A DNA stretch of 64,000 nucleotides from Betaproteobacteria bacterium UKL13-2 (GTDB taxonomy: Bacteria; Pseudomonadota; Gammaproteobacteria; Burkholderiales; Usitatibacteraceae): assembly GCA_001602455.1 (NCBI GenBank), contig CP012157.1:1669733-1733732 (forward strand). Reading direction: 5' to 3'. The notes below the pieces were generated by a model. The model did no database searches, was not told where the DNA came from, and was given only the letters and a program-made list of their open reading frames with translations. Positions 49,872 through 58,763 of this stretch are shown here, one piece after another. Every line of letters starts with the position of its first letter. The stretch's first letter is position 1. The translations under genes and the position numbers were made by a program.

Positions 49872-51332
49872 TTGCCGATTGATGTCATGTTGTGGATTGT
49901 GCTCGTCGCCGTCGCGGCGCTGCTGGTGTTGGTGGTGACGTTGCTCGCCAAATCCGGTCGTGCCCAGGCGGCAGTCGATGCGTTGCCAGCCCAGCTTGCC
50001 GTGCAGCAAACAAACGAGCAATCCGTGCGGCACCGCGAGATGTTGACGGACATGGCCGACAGTCTCGCCAAACAAGGTGAACGAATCGCTACCAGCCAAC
50101 TCGATGCCGGTGAAAGACTGCGTACCGCAGTCGCGCAAGAGCTGACGACCACTCGCGAAGCGGTAGCCAAGCTACAACTCGAGCAGTCACAAGGACTCGC
50201 AACGCTGACGCAGACGCTGACACAGAAACAGGACGCGCTGAAGACTGAAATGCTGGCAACAACACTTGAGAAGCTCGCCGAGCAATCACGGGCGCAGACT
50301 GAGCATATGCAAAGCACGATGCGACTGCTCACCCAGCAGCTTGCCGAGCGTGTGGATTTGTTGGCGAAGTCTAACGACACGCGATTAGCTGAAATCTCCG
50401 GCAAAGTCACCGAGCGCCTCGACGAGGGCTTCAAGAAAACCAACGAAACCTTTGTCAGCGTGATGACACGCCTTGCCACGATTGACGAAGCGCAAAAGAA
50501 AATTGACGGCCTCACGACCAATGTTGTCTCGTTGCAGCAGCTCTTGGGCGACAAACGATCGCGTGGTGCCTTGGGTGAGCGCCAGTTGGAAGACATCATT
50601 AAAAATGCCTTGCCCGAGTCGGTGTACGAATTTCAGTACACGTTTGCGAGCGGCAAGGTGCGCGCTGACTGTGTGCTGAAGCTGCCCGAGCCGACCGGCA
50701 TGATTGCCGTGGATTCCAAGTTTCCATTGGAAAGTTACGAGCGTATGTTTGCCGAGGGGGCGGAGCGTGTTTCACCCGCCGTGTTTAAGGCAAGTGTCAA
50801 AAAACACATCGATGACATTGCCGGCAAATACATTGTTTTTGGTGAGACCGGCGAAGGCGCCGTGATGTTTATCCCCGCCGAGGCGGTGTTTGCGGAAATT
50901 CACGGCAATCATCGCGACTTGGTTGACTACGCGGCAACGCGTCGCGTGTGGCTGGTGTCACCAACGACGCTGATGGCGGTGCTTAACACCGCTCGGGTGG
51001 TGTTGAAGGATGTTGAGACACGCGAACAAGTGCACATCATTCAAGACCAGCTCGGTAAGTTGGGAGCGGATTTCGGACGCTTTCAGTCGCGCATGGATGA
51101 CCTCTCCAAACACATCGGTCAAGCCTACAAAGACGTGGAGCAGGTGCACATCTCCAGCAAAAAAATCAGCGAACGCTTTCAAAAAATTGAACGCGCCGAA
51201 TTCGATACAATCCCTGCGCCGAGCGGTGTGGCCATCCCTGCGGGCACGGACATAGCCCCGGCAGCCGTGCCTAGCCATATTCCTGTTCCTATCCCTATCC
51301 CTATCCCTATCCCATCCTTGACCGCCAAATAA
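49872..51332 (+). CDS. rmuC: DNA recombination protein RmuC
   Basis: RmuC is a membrane-anchored coiled-coil protein with a nuclease-like domain that limits inversions at short inverted repeats. The 486-residue protein has an N-terminal membrane helix (about 6-26), a long coiled coil (about 30-215) and the RmuC domain with KRSRGALGERQLEDIIKNAL, RADCVLKLP and IAVDSKFPLESYERM. The start is probably TTG at 49872 with AGGA about 7 nt upstream; ATG 49887 would remove only five residues. The C-terminus is a Pro-Ile repeat from five CCTATC hexamers near 51288-51313. Confidence 0.9.
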   Translation: MPIDVMLWIVLVAVAALLVLVVTLLAKSGRAQAAVDALPAQLAVQQTNEQSVRHREMLTDMADSLAKQGERIATSQLDAGERLRTAVAQELTTTREAVAKLQLEQSQGLATLTQTLTQKQDALKTEMLATTLEKLAEQSRAQTEHMQSTMRLLTQQLAERVDLLAKSNDTRLAEISGKVTERLDEGFKKTNETFVSVMTRLATIDEAQKKIDGLTTNVVSLQQLLGDKRSRGALGERQLEDIIKNALPESVYEFQYTFASGKVRADCVLKLPEPTGMIAVDSKFPLESYERMFAEGAERVSPAVFKASVKKHIDDIAGKYIVFGETGEGAVMFIPAEAVFAEIHGNHRDLVDYAATRRVWLVSPTTLMAVLNTARVVLKDVETREQVHIIQDQLGKLGADFGRFQSRMDDLSKHIGQAYKDVEQVHISSKKISERFQKIERAEFDTIPAPSGVAIPAGTDIAPAAVPSHIPVPIPIPIPIPSLTAK

Positions 51333-51341
51333 GGTAGAACC

Positions 51342-53507
51342 ATGTCACCGAATTTTTCTGTCCGACGCACGATTGCCGCCACGCTTTCGACGATGGTTTT
51401 GCTTACCGTTGCAAACGCGCAATCGCCGGCGCAGCCGCTCAAGTATCCTGAAACGCGGAAGACTGACCAGGTCGACACCTACCACGGCACGGTTGTCGCT
51501 GATCCGTATCGCTGGCTTGAAGACGACAATAGCGCTGAGACCAAGGCTTGGGTGAAAGCGCAGAACGCCGTAACGGATAAGTTTCTCGAAGCGATGCCGC
51601 AGCGCTTGCCGGTACGCAAGATTTACACCGAGCTTTACAACTTCGAACGGTATGGCCTGCCATCCAAAGAAGGTGGCCGCTATTTTTGGTCGCGTAACGA
51701 TGGCCTGCAGCAGCAGTCAGTGATCTACATGGCCAAGTCGTTGACCGACAAGCCAGTGGTCGCAATTGACCCAAACCAGTCTGCGGCCGATGGTACGGTC
51801 GCTCTCACTGGTCTGAAGGTGAGTCGTGACGGCCGCCACTTGGCGTATGGCAAAGCCGTGGCCGGTTCGGATTGGCAAGTGTGGCAGGTCCGTGACCTGG
51901 ATACGGGCAACGACCTTGCAGATAAAACAGAATGGGTGAAGTTCTCCAGCGCCGAGTGGACACCGGACGGCAAAGGTTACTTTTATTCACGTTACGACGC
52001 ACCGAAGGAAGGCGCGGCACTGACCGGCAGCAATTTTTTTCAGAAGTTGTATTACCACCGCATCGGCACCCCGCAGTCGGCTGATCAGTTGGTCTATGAG
52101 AATCCTGCCGAGAAGGAGTGGGGCTTCGGCGCTTCCGTCACAGATGATGGAAAAAACCTGATCATCTATGTCTGGAAAGGGTCAGGCCGCAAGAACGGTC
52201 TTCTCGTCATGCCGTTGAAGAACGGTGCTGTGCCGGCCGCCCCGGCAAGTGTGCTCAAAACCATCACCCTCGATTTTGACGCTGAATTCACGCCCATCGG
52301 CGCTAACGGCAACACACTTTGGGTAAAGACGGATCTTGATGCGCCGCGTGGGCGTGTGGTGGCGATTGATCTCACCAAAGGCGAACGTGCCGACTGGAAA
52401 ACGGTGGTCGCCGAAACCAAAGACACCTTGACAGGCGCCGACGTGGTCGGTGGAAAAATTCTTGCGCAATACTTGCAAGACGCAGCAACCGCAGTCATGG
52501 TGTATGGGCTGGACGGCAAAAAACTCAGTCGTGTGTCATTGCCGGGAGTGGGCTCGGCGGAAGGCTTCGGCGGTAAATTCAATGACAAAGAAACCTTCTA
52601 TTCGTATACGAGTTTGATCAATCCGACCGAGATCTATCGGTATGACCTGTCCACCGGAAAGTCGACTCTGTTCAAGCGCCCACAGACCGCGTTTGACCCA
52701 ACTCAGTACGAAACCAAACGTGAGTTTGTGACGAGCAAAGACGGTACACGCTTTCCAGTATTCATCGCCCACCGCAAAGGCCTCAAACTCGATGGCGGTA
52801 ATCCGACGTTGTTGTATGGCTATGGCGGCTTTAACGTGTCAGAAACGCCGACTTATAGCGTCACCGCTTCAACTTGGATGAAGATGGGGGGTGTTTACGT
52901 CTCAGCATCCATCCGTGGCGGTGGGGAATACGGTGCGGCTTGGCATGACGCCGGCACCAAAGGCAAAAAGCAGAATGTGTTCGATGATTTCATTGCGGCG
53001 GGTGAATGGCTCGTGGCCAACAAGTACACGCGGCCCAACCGTTTGGCGATTAATGGCGGCTCCAACGGTGGCTTGCTGATCGGTGCAGTGGTCAATCAGC
53101 GTCCCGGTCTGTTTGGCGCAGCGATTCCGCAAGTCGGGGTGATGGATATGTTGCGCTTCCATAAATTCACGATCGGTTGGGCGTGGGTCTCAGACTACGG
53201 CACGTCTGATCAAGCTGAAGACTTCAAATGGTTGTCCGCTTATTCACCGATTCATAACATCCGCCCCGGTGTAAATTTCCCGCCGATCCTGATCACCACC
53301 GCTGACCACGACGACCGGGTTGTACCGGCGCATAGCTTTAAGTACGCGGCGACTCTGCAAGCGGCAGACACCGGTAGCGCACCAAAGTTGATTCGGATCG
53401 AGACCAGTGCCGGTCATGGCGCGGGCAAACCAACGTCAAAGGTTATTGAAGAGCGTGCGGACATTCTGTCGTTCATCGCCAACGTATTTGACATGTCCGT
53501 CAAGTAA
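51342..53507 (+). CDS. Exported prolyl oligopeptidase (S9 family)
   Basis: The 721-residue serine peptidase has a signal peptide (RRTIAATLSTMVLLTVANAQ), a seven-bladed propeller region (about 30-430) and an alpha/beta-hydrolase domain. The catalytic serine is in LAINGGSNGGLLIGAVV, the aspartate in TADHDDRVVPAHSFKYAA and the histidine in SAGHGAGKP. DPYRWLEDDNSAETKAWV near the N-terminus is typical of prolyl endopeptidases, which cut short peptides after proline. The location is probably periplasmic. It begins 10 bp after rmuC and ends 8 bp before mobB. Confidence 0.94.
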   Translation: MSPNFSVRRTIAATLSTMVLLTVANAQSPAQPLKYPETRKTDQVDTYHGTVVADPYRWLEDDNSAETKAWVKAQNAVTDKFLEAMPQRLPVRKIYTELYNFERYGLPSKEGGRYFWSRNDGLQQQSVIYMAKSLTDKPVVAIDPNQSAADGTVALTGLKVSRDGRHLAYGKAVAGSDWQVWQVRDLDTGNDLADKTEWVKFSSAEWTPDGKGYFYSRYDAPKEGAALTGSNFFQKLYYHRIGTPQSADQLVYENPAEKEWGFGASVTDDGKNLIIYVWKGSGRKNGLLVMPLKNGAVPAAPASVLKTITLDFDAEFTPIGANGNTLWVKTDLDAPRGRVVAIDLTKGERADWKTVVAETKDTLTGADVVGGKILAQYLQDAATAVMVYGLDGKKLSRVSLPGVGSAEGFGGKFNDKETFYSYTSLINPTEIYRYDLSTGKSTLFKRPQTAFDPTQYETKREFVTSKDGTRFPVFIAHRKGLKLDGGNPTLLYGYGGFNVSETPTYSVTASTWMKMGGVYVSASIRGGGEYGAAWHDAGTKGKKQNVFDDFIAAGEWLVANKYTRPNRLAINGGSNGGLLIGAVVNQRPGLFGAAIPQVGVMDMLRFHKFTIGWAWVSDYGTSDQAEDFKWLSAYSPIHNIRPGVNFPPILITTADHDDRVVPAHSFKYAATLQAADTGSAPKLIRIETSAGHGAGKPTSKVIEERADILSFIANVFDMSVK

Positions 53508-53514
53508 AGCGCTC

Positions 53515-54018
53515 ATGAAGCTCATTGCCATCGCAGGCTATTCAGGTAGCGGTAAGACCACGCTGATCGAAAAAGTGATTCCCTGCCTCGTGATGGAAGG
53601 TTTTCGTGTATCGCTCATCAAACACGCCCATCATGAATTTGATGTTGACGTGCCGGGAAAGGATTCACATCGCCACCGTATGGCGGGTGCAACTGAAGTG
53701 ATGGTGTCATCGAGTAACCGCTGGGCGTTGATGCACGAGCTGCGTGGTGACACGGAGCCGACCCTTGAAGAGCAACTGGCGCATTTTTCGCCGTGTGACG
53801 TGGTGATCGTTGAAGGCTGGAAACACCACGCGATCCCGAAGGTGGAAGTGCATCGCAAACTCGCTGGCGTACCGCTCCTGTTTCCAAGCGACCAGCACGT
53901 CGTGGCGATTGCGACCGATGAAAAACTGGCGACGGCTCTGCCGCAATTCGGCCTCGAAGACGCCGAGGCAGTGGCGACGTTTATCATCCAACACCTGGGC
54001 CTGCAGATGGCGGAGTAG
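53515..54018 (+). CDS. mobB: Molybdopterin-guanine dinucleotide biosynthesis adaptor protein MobB
   Basis: MobB is a P-loop GTPase that helps attach GMP to molybdopterin. The 167-residue protein starts MKLIAIAGYSGSGKTTLIEK with a clear Walker A, then SLIKHAHHEFDVDVPGKDSH and DVVIVEGWKHHAIPKVEVHR. The frame is open upstream into the peptidase gene, but ATG 53515, just after its stop, matches the family start. It forms a run with moaD and moaE, and could support molybdenum enzymes such as SoxC encoded a short way downstream. Confidence 0.93.
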   Translation: MKLIAIAGYSGSGKTTLIEKVIPCLVMEGFRVSLIKHAHHEFDVDVPGKDSHRHRMAGATEVMVSSSNRWALMHELRGDTEPTLEEQLAHFSPCDVVIVEGWKHHAIPKVEVHRKLAGVPLLFPSDQHVVAIATDEKLATALPQFGLEDAEAVATFIIQHLGLQMAE

Positions 54019-54027
54019 GGGGCTGGT

Positions 54028-54279
54028 ATGCTCAACGTCTTGTACTTCGCCAGTATTCGCGAGGCAATCGGCAAGGATGCTGAAGCCGTCGCATTGCCAA
54101 CGCCGGCAACCGTTGCCGGGTTAGTTGAGCGACTTCGATCAAGAGCCGGGCCGTATGCCGAAGCGCTGGCCTCTCATCGGCGCTGGCGGGTGGCGGTCAA
54201 TCAAGAGCTGGTCGGGTTAAGCGAGCCGCTGAAAGCCGGTGACGAAGTCGCCATCTTCCCGCCGGTCACGGGCGGGTAG
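54028..54279 (+). CDS. moaD: Molybdopterin synthase small subunit MoaD
   Basis: The 83-residue ubiquitin-like protein ends in FPPVTGG; the C-terminal Gly-Gly is adenylated and thiocarboxylated to donate sulfur to the pterin. The N-terminus (MLNVLYFASIREAIGKDAEA) and DEVAIFPPVTGG are typical of MoaD. It lies 9 bp after mobB and 9 bp before moaE. Confidence 0.94.
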   Translation: MLNVLYFASIREAIGKDAEAVALPTPATVAGLVERLRSRAGPYAEALASHRRWRVAVNQELVGLSEPLKAGDEVAIFPPVTGG

Positions 54280-54288
54280 GTCGCTGCG

Positions 54289-54747
54289 GTGTTCACCATT
54301 CGCGTCCAGCACGACGATTTTGACCTTTCTGCCGAACAAGCATTGGTTCGTGCCCGCCACCGCGACGTGGGTGCGATTACCTCTTTTGTCGGCGTGGTGC
54401 GGGATATCAATGACGGTCGCGATATCTCGACGATGACGCTCGAACATTATCCTAGCATGACCGAAACCGCGCTGAAGAAAATTGTTGACGATGCGGCGCG
54501 ACGTTGGAATGTCATCGACGCAACCGTCATTCACCGAGTCGGCGAGCTTGCGCCGCGAGATCAAATCGTACTGGTGCTGGTGGCCTCACGCCATCGCGGG
54601 CATGCGTTTGAGGCGTGTGAGTTCATCATGGATTTTTTGAAAACTGATGCACCGTTCTGGAAAAAAGAAGTGACGCAAGATGGTGCGAAATGGGTTGACG
54701 CGCGAGCGACGGATGACGATGCGCGGCAACGATGGGAGGTCAAATGA
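54289..54747 (+). CDS. moaE: Molybdopterin synthase large subunit MoaE
   Basis: MoaE is the catalytic subunit that, with MoaD, converts precursor Z to molybdopterin. The 152-residue protein has GAITSFVGVVRDINDGRDIS, LEHYPSMTETALKKI, IHRVGELAPRDQIVLVLVAS, HRGHAFEACEFIMDFLKTDA and PFWKKEV with the catalytic lysines. The start codon is GTG at 54289. It overlaps the following DUF2237 gene by 4 bp (ATGA). Confidence 0.94.
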   Translation: MFTIRVQHDDFDLSAEQALVRARHRDVGAITSFVGVVRDINDGRDISTMTLEHYPSMTETALKKIVDDAARRWNVIDATVIHRVGELAPRDQIVLVLVASRHRGHAFEACEFIMDFLKTDAPFWKKEVTQDGAKWVDARATDDDARQRWEVK

Positions 54748-55118
54748 CAAAGCAATCGAAAGCACGAAACGTATTGGGCGATGCGCTGAAGCCATGCTGT
54801 TTTGATCCGATGACAGGCTACTTTCGTGACGGTTTCTGTCACACCATCGACCAAGATCACGGCTCGCATACCGTCTGCGCGATCATGACCGATGAGTTTT
54901 TGGCATTTTCGAAAGCGCAGGGGAATGACCTCTCCACGCCAAGCCCTGAGTACGGCTTTCCTGGGCTTAAAGCGGGCGACAAATGGTGTGTGTGCGTATC
55001 GCGCTGGGAGGAAGCGTTTGTGGTCGGCAAAGCGCCGAAGGTGGTGCTGGAGTCGACACACGAGCGTGCGCTAGAAGTGGTGGATCTCGCAGAGCTGCGG
55101 GCGCACGCCGTTACGTAA
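54744..55118 (+). CDS. DUF2237 family protein
   Basis: The 124-residue protein matches the uncharacterised DUF2237 family: KARNVLGDALKPCCFDPMTG, YFRDGFCHTIDQDHGSHTVC, AIMTDEFLAFSKAQGNDL and AGDKWCVCVSRWEEAF. Several conserved cysteines (CC near residue 18, C28, C41, and the CVC pair) suggest a metal or thiol role, but no function is known. Its start overlaps the moaE stop (ATGA), so co-translation with the molybdopterin genes is expected. Confidence 0.88.
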   Translation: MTKQSKARNVLGDALKPCCFDPMTGYFRDGFCHTIDQDHGSHTVCAIMTDEFLAFSKAQGNDLSTPSPEYGFPGLKAGDKWCVCVSRWEEAFVVGKAPKVVLESTHERALEVVDLAELRAHAVT

Positions 55119-55122
55119 AGGA

Positions 55123-55189
55123 AAACTCCTTGCTAGACGGCGTTCTTCAGGCAAAATTGCCTGAAAACGCCGGTCGATAAACGAGTTTC
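55123..55189 (+). repeat. Dispersed hairpin family 2, copy 4 (best conserved)
   Basis: Three nested stems are visible: AAACTC/GAGTTT, GACGGCGTT/AACGCCGGTC (55136-55144 with 55166-55175) and TTCAGGCAA/TTGCCTGAA (55146-55154 with 55157-55165). The tail GATAAACGAGTTTC ends exactly at the stop of the convergent ArsR gene. It lies between two convergent genes and could terminate both. Confidence 0.6.
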
Positions 55190-55596
55190 TAAATTGAGCA
55201 GAACATCTCCCGGGTCAGTGAGATGAGTTTGACGATGCGAGGATCTTCGATGCGGTAAAGCATCTTCTTGCCTTCACTTCGACTGGCGACCATGCCGCTT
55301 GCTTTCAGAATCGCCAAGTGCTGCGAAACGTTGCCCTGGGTGGTGCCGACTGCCTCCACAATTTCCTGCACTGAAATTTCGCCGGACGACAACAGGCATA
55401 GCACCTTGATCCGCAGCGGGTGGGACATCGCCTGCATGGCAACCGCCGCTTCTTCAATGTTTTGCGACTTGCCAATCAGGTCAAAAATATCGGCGTTGGC
55501 ATTGGCATTGGCATTGGCCTCCGCACGACCGGCGGCAGCTCGCTTGACGGTGCGTCGTGGTGCGGATATATCGATTATTTTTTTTGTGGTAGCCAT
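55189..55596 (-). CDS. ArsR-family regulator with BigR/SqrR-like cysteine pair (candidate sox regulator)
   Basis: The 135-residue protein has an unusual N-terminal stretch (AEANANANANA, coded by TTGGCA hexamers) and a winged-helix domain: MQAMSHPLRIKVLCLLSSGE, ISVQEIVEAVGTTQGNVSQH, LAILKASGMVASRSEGKKML. Two cysteines, C67 (KVLCLL) and C133 (EMFCSI), are exactly 66 residues apart, the spacing of the dithiol that senses persulfides in BigR and SqrR. It is divergent from soxC, so control of sox genes by reduced sulfur is the likely role (SoxR of other sox clusters is also ArsR-type). Persulfide sensing is inferred, not shown. Confidence 0.85.
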   Translation of the reverse strand: MATTKKIIDISAPRRTVKRAAAGRAEANANANANADIFDLIGKSQNIEEAAVAMQAMSHPLRIKVLCLLSSGEISVQEIVEAVGTTQGNVSQHLAILKASGMVASRSEGKKMLYRIEDPRIVKLISLTREMFCSI

Positions 55597-55644
55597 GGCG
55601 CACTCTAGCGCATTTGCTGCAATGTTGCGCCGCAGCGTGACTTT

Positions 55645-55680
55645 GCATTAGATTAGTCTAATATTAGTCAACCCTAATAT
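55645..55680. promoter_or_regulatory. Overlapping AT-rich palindromes in the arsR-soxC divergent region, candidate operator
   Basis: ATTAGTCTAAT (55652-55662, odd-centred) overlaps the perfect palindrome CTAATATTAG (55658-55667), and CTAATAT recurs at 55674-55680. ArsR-type regulators of the BigR group bind AT-rich dyads of this kind. It lies between the arsR start (55596) and the soxC start (55733). Confidence 0.5.
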
Positions 55681-55732
55681 CACCAAACCCACCACGCCCT
55701 AGCGATGGTATGGACTAATCGGAACCAGCAAT

Positions 55733-57076
55733 ATGGCAGAGCAACCAAGCAGCGGGCGTATCACCAAGGCACCGGAAAATTTTCTGTCGCCGGAAATGAT
55801 TGCCGACGTTCAACGCGGACGCCGTGACTTTCTACGCGGGGCCTTCGCCGGTGCCTTGACTGGCGCGGGTGCGGTCGTTGCAAGCGGTGCCGCCGCACAG
55901 ACGCCATTGCTTGGCGACCCGAACATTCTTGAGTTGCCCGAACACACCAAGGGCTTGGGCCAACCGGTTGCCGCCACACCCTACGGCATGCCGTCTAAAT
56001 ATGAAAAGAATCTACAACGTCGTGAGAGCCCCGGCCTTACGCGTGTCTCCGCGTCCTCGGTGTCGTTTTGTCCGCTGCAAGGATTGTTTGGAATCATCAC
56101 GCCGAGTGGTCTGCATTTTGAGCGACACCACCAAGGCTGGTGGGACATCGATCCCACCAAGCATCGTTTCATGGTTAACGGCTTGGTGAAAAATGCCAAG
56201 GTCTATACCATGGACGATCTGATGCGTCTGCCGTCGGTCTCGCGTATGCACTTCATCGAATGTGGTGCGAATACCGGCATGGAGTGGGGCAATGTCGCGG
56301 TGCCAACCGTGCAATACACCCACGGCATGCTGAGTTGTTGTGAGTTCACCGGTGTACCGCTGTCGGTTCTACTGGAGGACTGCGGCTACGACAAGTTGAA
56401 AGGGAAGTACCTTCTGGCCGAGGGGGCGGACGGCTCAAGCATGACGCGCAGTATCTCGATTGAGCGCGCGCTGGATGATTGTTTTGTGGCGTATGCCATG
56501 AACGGCGAGATGTTGCGACCTGAGAACGGCTACCCGCTGCGGCTGGTGGCACCGGGCATTCAAGGCGTGAGCTGGGTGAAATGGTTGCGTCGTTTGGAAG
56601 TCGGCGATAAACCCTACGCCACCAAAGACGAAACCGTGCACTACATCGACTTGATGCCCGATGGCACTCATCGGCAGTACACCAGTATTCAAGAGTGCAA
56701 GAGTGTCATCACCACACCGTCAGGCGGCCAAACACTAATGGACAAGGGCTTTTACAACGTCAGTGGGCTGGCCTGGTCGGGTCGCGGCAAGGTTAAACGT
56801 GTCGATGTTTCTTTCGACGGTGGCCGCAACTGGCGGACGGCCAAGTTAGACAGCCCGGTTCTCTCAAAATGTCTGACACGATTCAGTATCGGATTCAACT
56901 GGGACGGCAGCCCGGCGATTTTGCAAAGCCGTGCGATCGACGAAACCGGCTACGTGCAGCCGCAGATGCGCCAACTGCGGCAAGTGCGGGGGACGCGATC
57001 CATCTATCACAACAACGCCATTCAGAGCTGGAAGTTGGATACCAATGGCGAAGTCTCTAACGTTCATGTGGGTTAG
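55733..57076 (+). CDS. soxC: Sulfane dehydrogenase SoxC (molybdopterin subunit)
   Basis: SoxC is the periplasmic molybdenum subunit that, with SoxD, oxidises the sulfane sulfur bound to SoxY. The 447-residue protein has a Tat signal (GRRDFLRGAFAGALTGAG), then the sulfite-oxidase-type Moco domain with MHFIECGANTGMEWGN carrying the probable molybdenum-ligand cysteine, and a dimerisation domain (VKRVDVSFDGGRNWRTAKLD). Its presence with soxD predicts full oxidation of thiosulfate to sulfate without sulfur globules. It is the first gene of the sox operon. Confidence 0.95.
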   Translation: MAEQPSSGRITKAPENFLSPEMIADVQRGRRDFLRGAFAGALTGAGAVVASGAAAQTPLLGDPNILELPEHTKGLGQPVAATPYGMPSKYEKNLQRRESPGLTRVSASSVSFCPLQGLFGIITPSGLHFERHHQGWWDIDPTKHRFMVNGLVKNAKVYTMDDLMRLPSVSRMHFIECGANTGMEWGNVAVPTVQYTHGMLSCCEFTGVPLSVLLEDCGYDKLKGKYLLAEGADGSSMTRSISIERALDDCFVAYAMNGEMLRPENGYPLRLVAPGIQGVSWVKWLRRLEVGDKPYATKDETVHYIDLMPDGTHRQYTSIQECKSVITTPSGGQTLMDKGFYNVSGLAWSGRGKVKRVDVSFDGGRNWRTAKLDSPVLSKCLTRFSIGFNWDGSPAILQSRAIDETGYVQPQMRQLRQVRGTRSIYHNNAIQSWKLDTNGEVSNVHVG

Positions 57077-57083
57077 GTGCGTC

Positions 57084-58139
57084 GTGATTAGTCTCGTCAA
57101 GTTATCCTTGGTCGCCGCCGCATTGCTGGTCGGCACAAGCGCATTCGCGCAACAGAAGTACCCCGGCATTGGTCGGGCGGCAACACCGGCAGAAATCAAG
57201 GCGTGGGATATTGACGTTCGGCCAGACTTCAAGGGGCTTCCGCCCGGTTCCGGTTCGGTGCAAACTGGCCAACAAATCTGGGAGGCGAAGTGTGAGTCCT
57301 GTCACGGTACGTTCGGCGAATCTAACGAGGTCTTCACGCCGATCGCAGGCGGAACCAACAAGAAGGACATGGAGACCGGACGAGTCGCCAGTCTAAAGCG
57401 GCCAGATTTCCCGCAGCGCAGTACCTTAATGAAACTCTCGCAGATGTCGTCCTTATGGGATTACATCAATCGCGCCATGCCTTGGAATGCGCCGAAATCG
57501 CTGACGACGGACGAGGTTTACGCCGTGACGGCGTACATTCTAAATCTGGGCGATATTGTTCCGTCTGATTTTGTACTCTCGGACAAAAACATCGCCGAGG
57601 TGCAGTCGCGCTTACCCAATCGCAATGGGCTGGTCACCTTTATGCCGATGTGGGACATTCGAGGCAAAGGCGATGTGACGAATGTCGCGTGCATGGTCAA
57701 CTGCGCCACGGAAGTTACCCTTTCCTCAACGATGCCCGATCATGCGCGCAACGCGCACGGCAACATCGCCGAGCAAAACCGACTTGTTGGTGCGGTGCGC
57801 GGAGCCGACACTACCAAACCGCCGCCGCCGGCAATGGCGTCCACTCGCGAGGTGCCGATGGCTGCGCCCGCCCCGGTGAAGGCGGTGACGGCTGCAGAAT
57901 TGGCGCGCAAAAGCACTTGCGTGGCCTGCCACGTTGCCAACCGAAAACTGGTCGGCCCGAGTTATGCCGATATCGCTAAAAAATATGCCGGTGACAGCTT
58001 GGCTGTTGCCAAATTGATGGACAAAGTGAAGAAGGGCGGGTCGGGCGTGTGGGGGGTCATCCCCATGCCACCACATCTAGACATGTCGGACGCGGACATA
58101 AAAATGCTGGTGGAATGGAGTTTGCAGGGTGGTAAATGA
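57084..58139 (+). CDS. soxD: SoxD, diheme cytochrome c subunit of sulfane dehydrogenase
   Basis: SoxD takes electrons from SoxC. Two heme-binding motifs are visible, CESCH (about residue 75) and CVACH (about residue 285), with a Met region in VWGVIPMPPHLDMSDADIKM. The frame is open far upstream inside soxC; a GTG at 57084 with AGG 6-7 nt before it gives a clean signal peptide (MISLVKLSLVAAALLVGTSA), and is preferred to ATG 57066 or 57045, which have no ribosome-binding site. The C-terminal heme domain is joined by a Pro/Ala linker. Confidence 0.92.
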   Translation: MISLVKLSLVAAALLVGTSAFAQQKYPGIGRAATPAEIKAWDIDVRPDFKGLPPGSGSVQTGQQIWEAKCESCHGTFGESNEVFTPIAGGTNKKDMETGRVASLKRPDFPQRSTLMKLSQMSSLWDYINRAMPWNAPKSLTTDEVYAVTAYILNLGDIVPSDFVLSDKNIAEVQSRLPNRNGLVTFMPMWDIRGKGDVTNVACMVNCATEVTLSSTMPDHARNAHGNIAEQNRLVGAVRGADTTKPPPPAMASTREVPMAAPAPVKAVTAAELARKSTCVACHVANRKLVGPSYADIAKKYAGDSLAVAKLMDKVKKGGSGVWGVIPMPPHLDMSDADIKMLVEWSLQGGK

Positions 58140-58286
58140 GCGGCACATGAGCGGCAAATGAGCGTTATGCATTATTGGTATTGATTTGAAGCAAACATTC
58201 TGGGGCGAGGCCGCGTGGGAAGTCTTGTATATTCATAGACTTGCCTCAGTGAGTAGATGGATTTTTAAGATTGCAAAGGAGTGAAC

Positions 58287-58754
58287 ATGAATAGACGTGA
58301 AGTACTAAAAGCGAGCGGCGGCACCACCGTGATGGCACTGATGATCAGCGTCGGCCTTCTAAAGTCTGGTGATGCCGCAGCGCAGGAGTGGAACAAGAAT
58401 GCGTTTGAGGCCAAAAATCTTAACGACACGGTGAAGGCCTTAGGCGGCACAGCCGCAACTGAATCCAAGGACATCACGTTTGTGAATGCGCCGGATATCG
58501 CGGAAAACGGCGCGGTGGTCCCGGTCGGCGTGCAGAGCAAGATTCCCAAGACCGAAATGATTGCGATTTTGGTCGAGAAGAATCCGAATTCGCTCTCAGC
58601 GTCTTTCACGATCCCCGATGGCACCGAAGCAACGGTATCGACGCGGGTGAAGATGGGACAGACTTCCAACGTTCACGCAGTGGTGAAGGCGGAAGGGAAG
58701 TTCTATTACGCGACGAAGGAAATCAAGGTAACTCTGGGTGGATGTGGTGGATGA
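58287..58754 (+). CDS. soxY: Thiosulfate carrier protein SoxY
   Basis: SoxY carries pathway intermediates on a C-terminal cysteine. The 155-residue protein has a Tat-like signal (NRREVLKASGGTTVMALMIS) and ends in GGCGG, the swinging arm with the reactive C153. The ATG at 58287 is preceded by AGGAG at 6 nt; a GTG at 58281 is rejected. It follows soxD after about 150 bp and precedes soxZ after 200 bp. Confidence 0.95.
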   Translation: MNRREVLKASGGTTVMALMISVGLLKSGDAAAQEWNKNAFEAKNLNDTVKALGGTAATESKDITFVNAPDIAENGAVVPVGVQSKIPKTEMIAILVEKNPNSLSASFTIPDGTEATVSTRVKMGQTSNVHAVVKAEGKFYYATKEIKVTLGGCGG

Positions 58755-58763
58755 GTGTGGACA

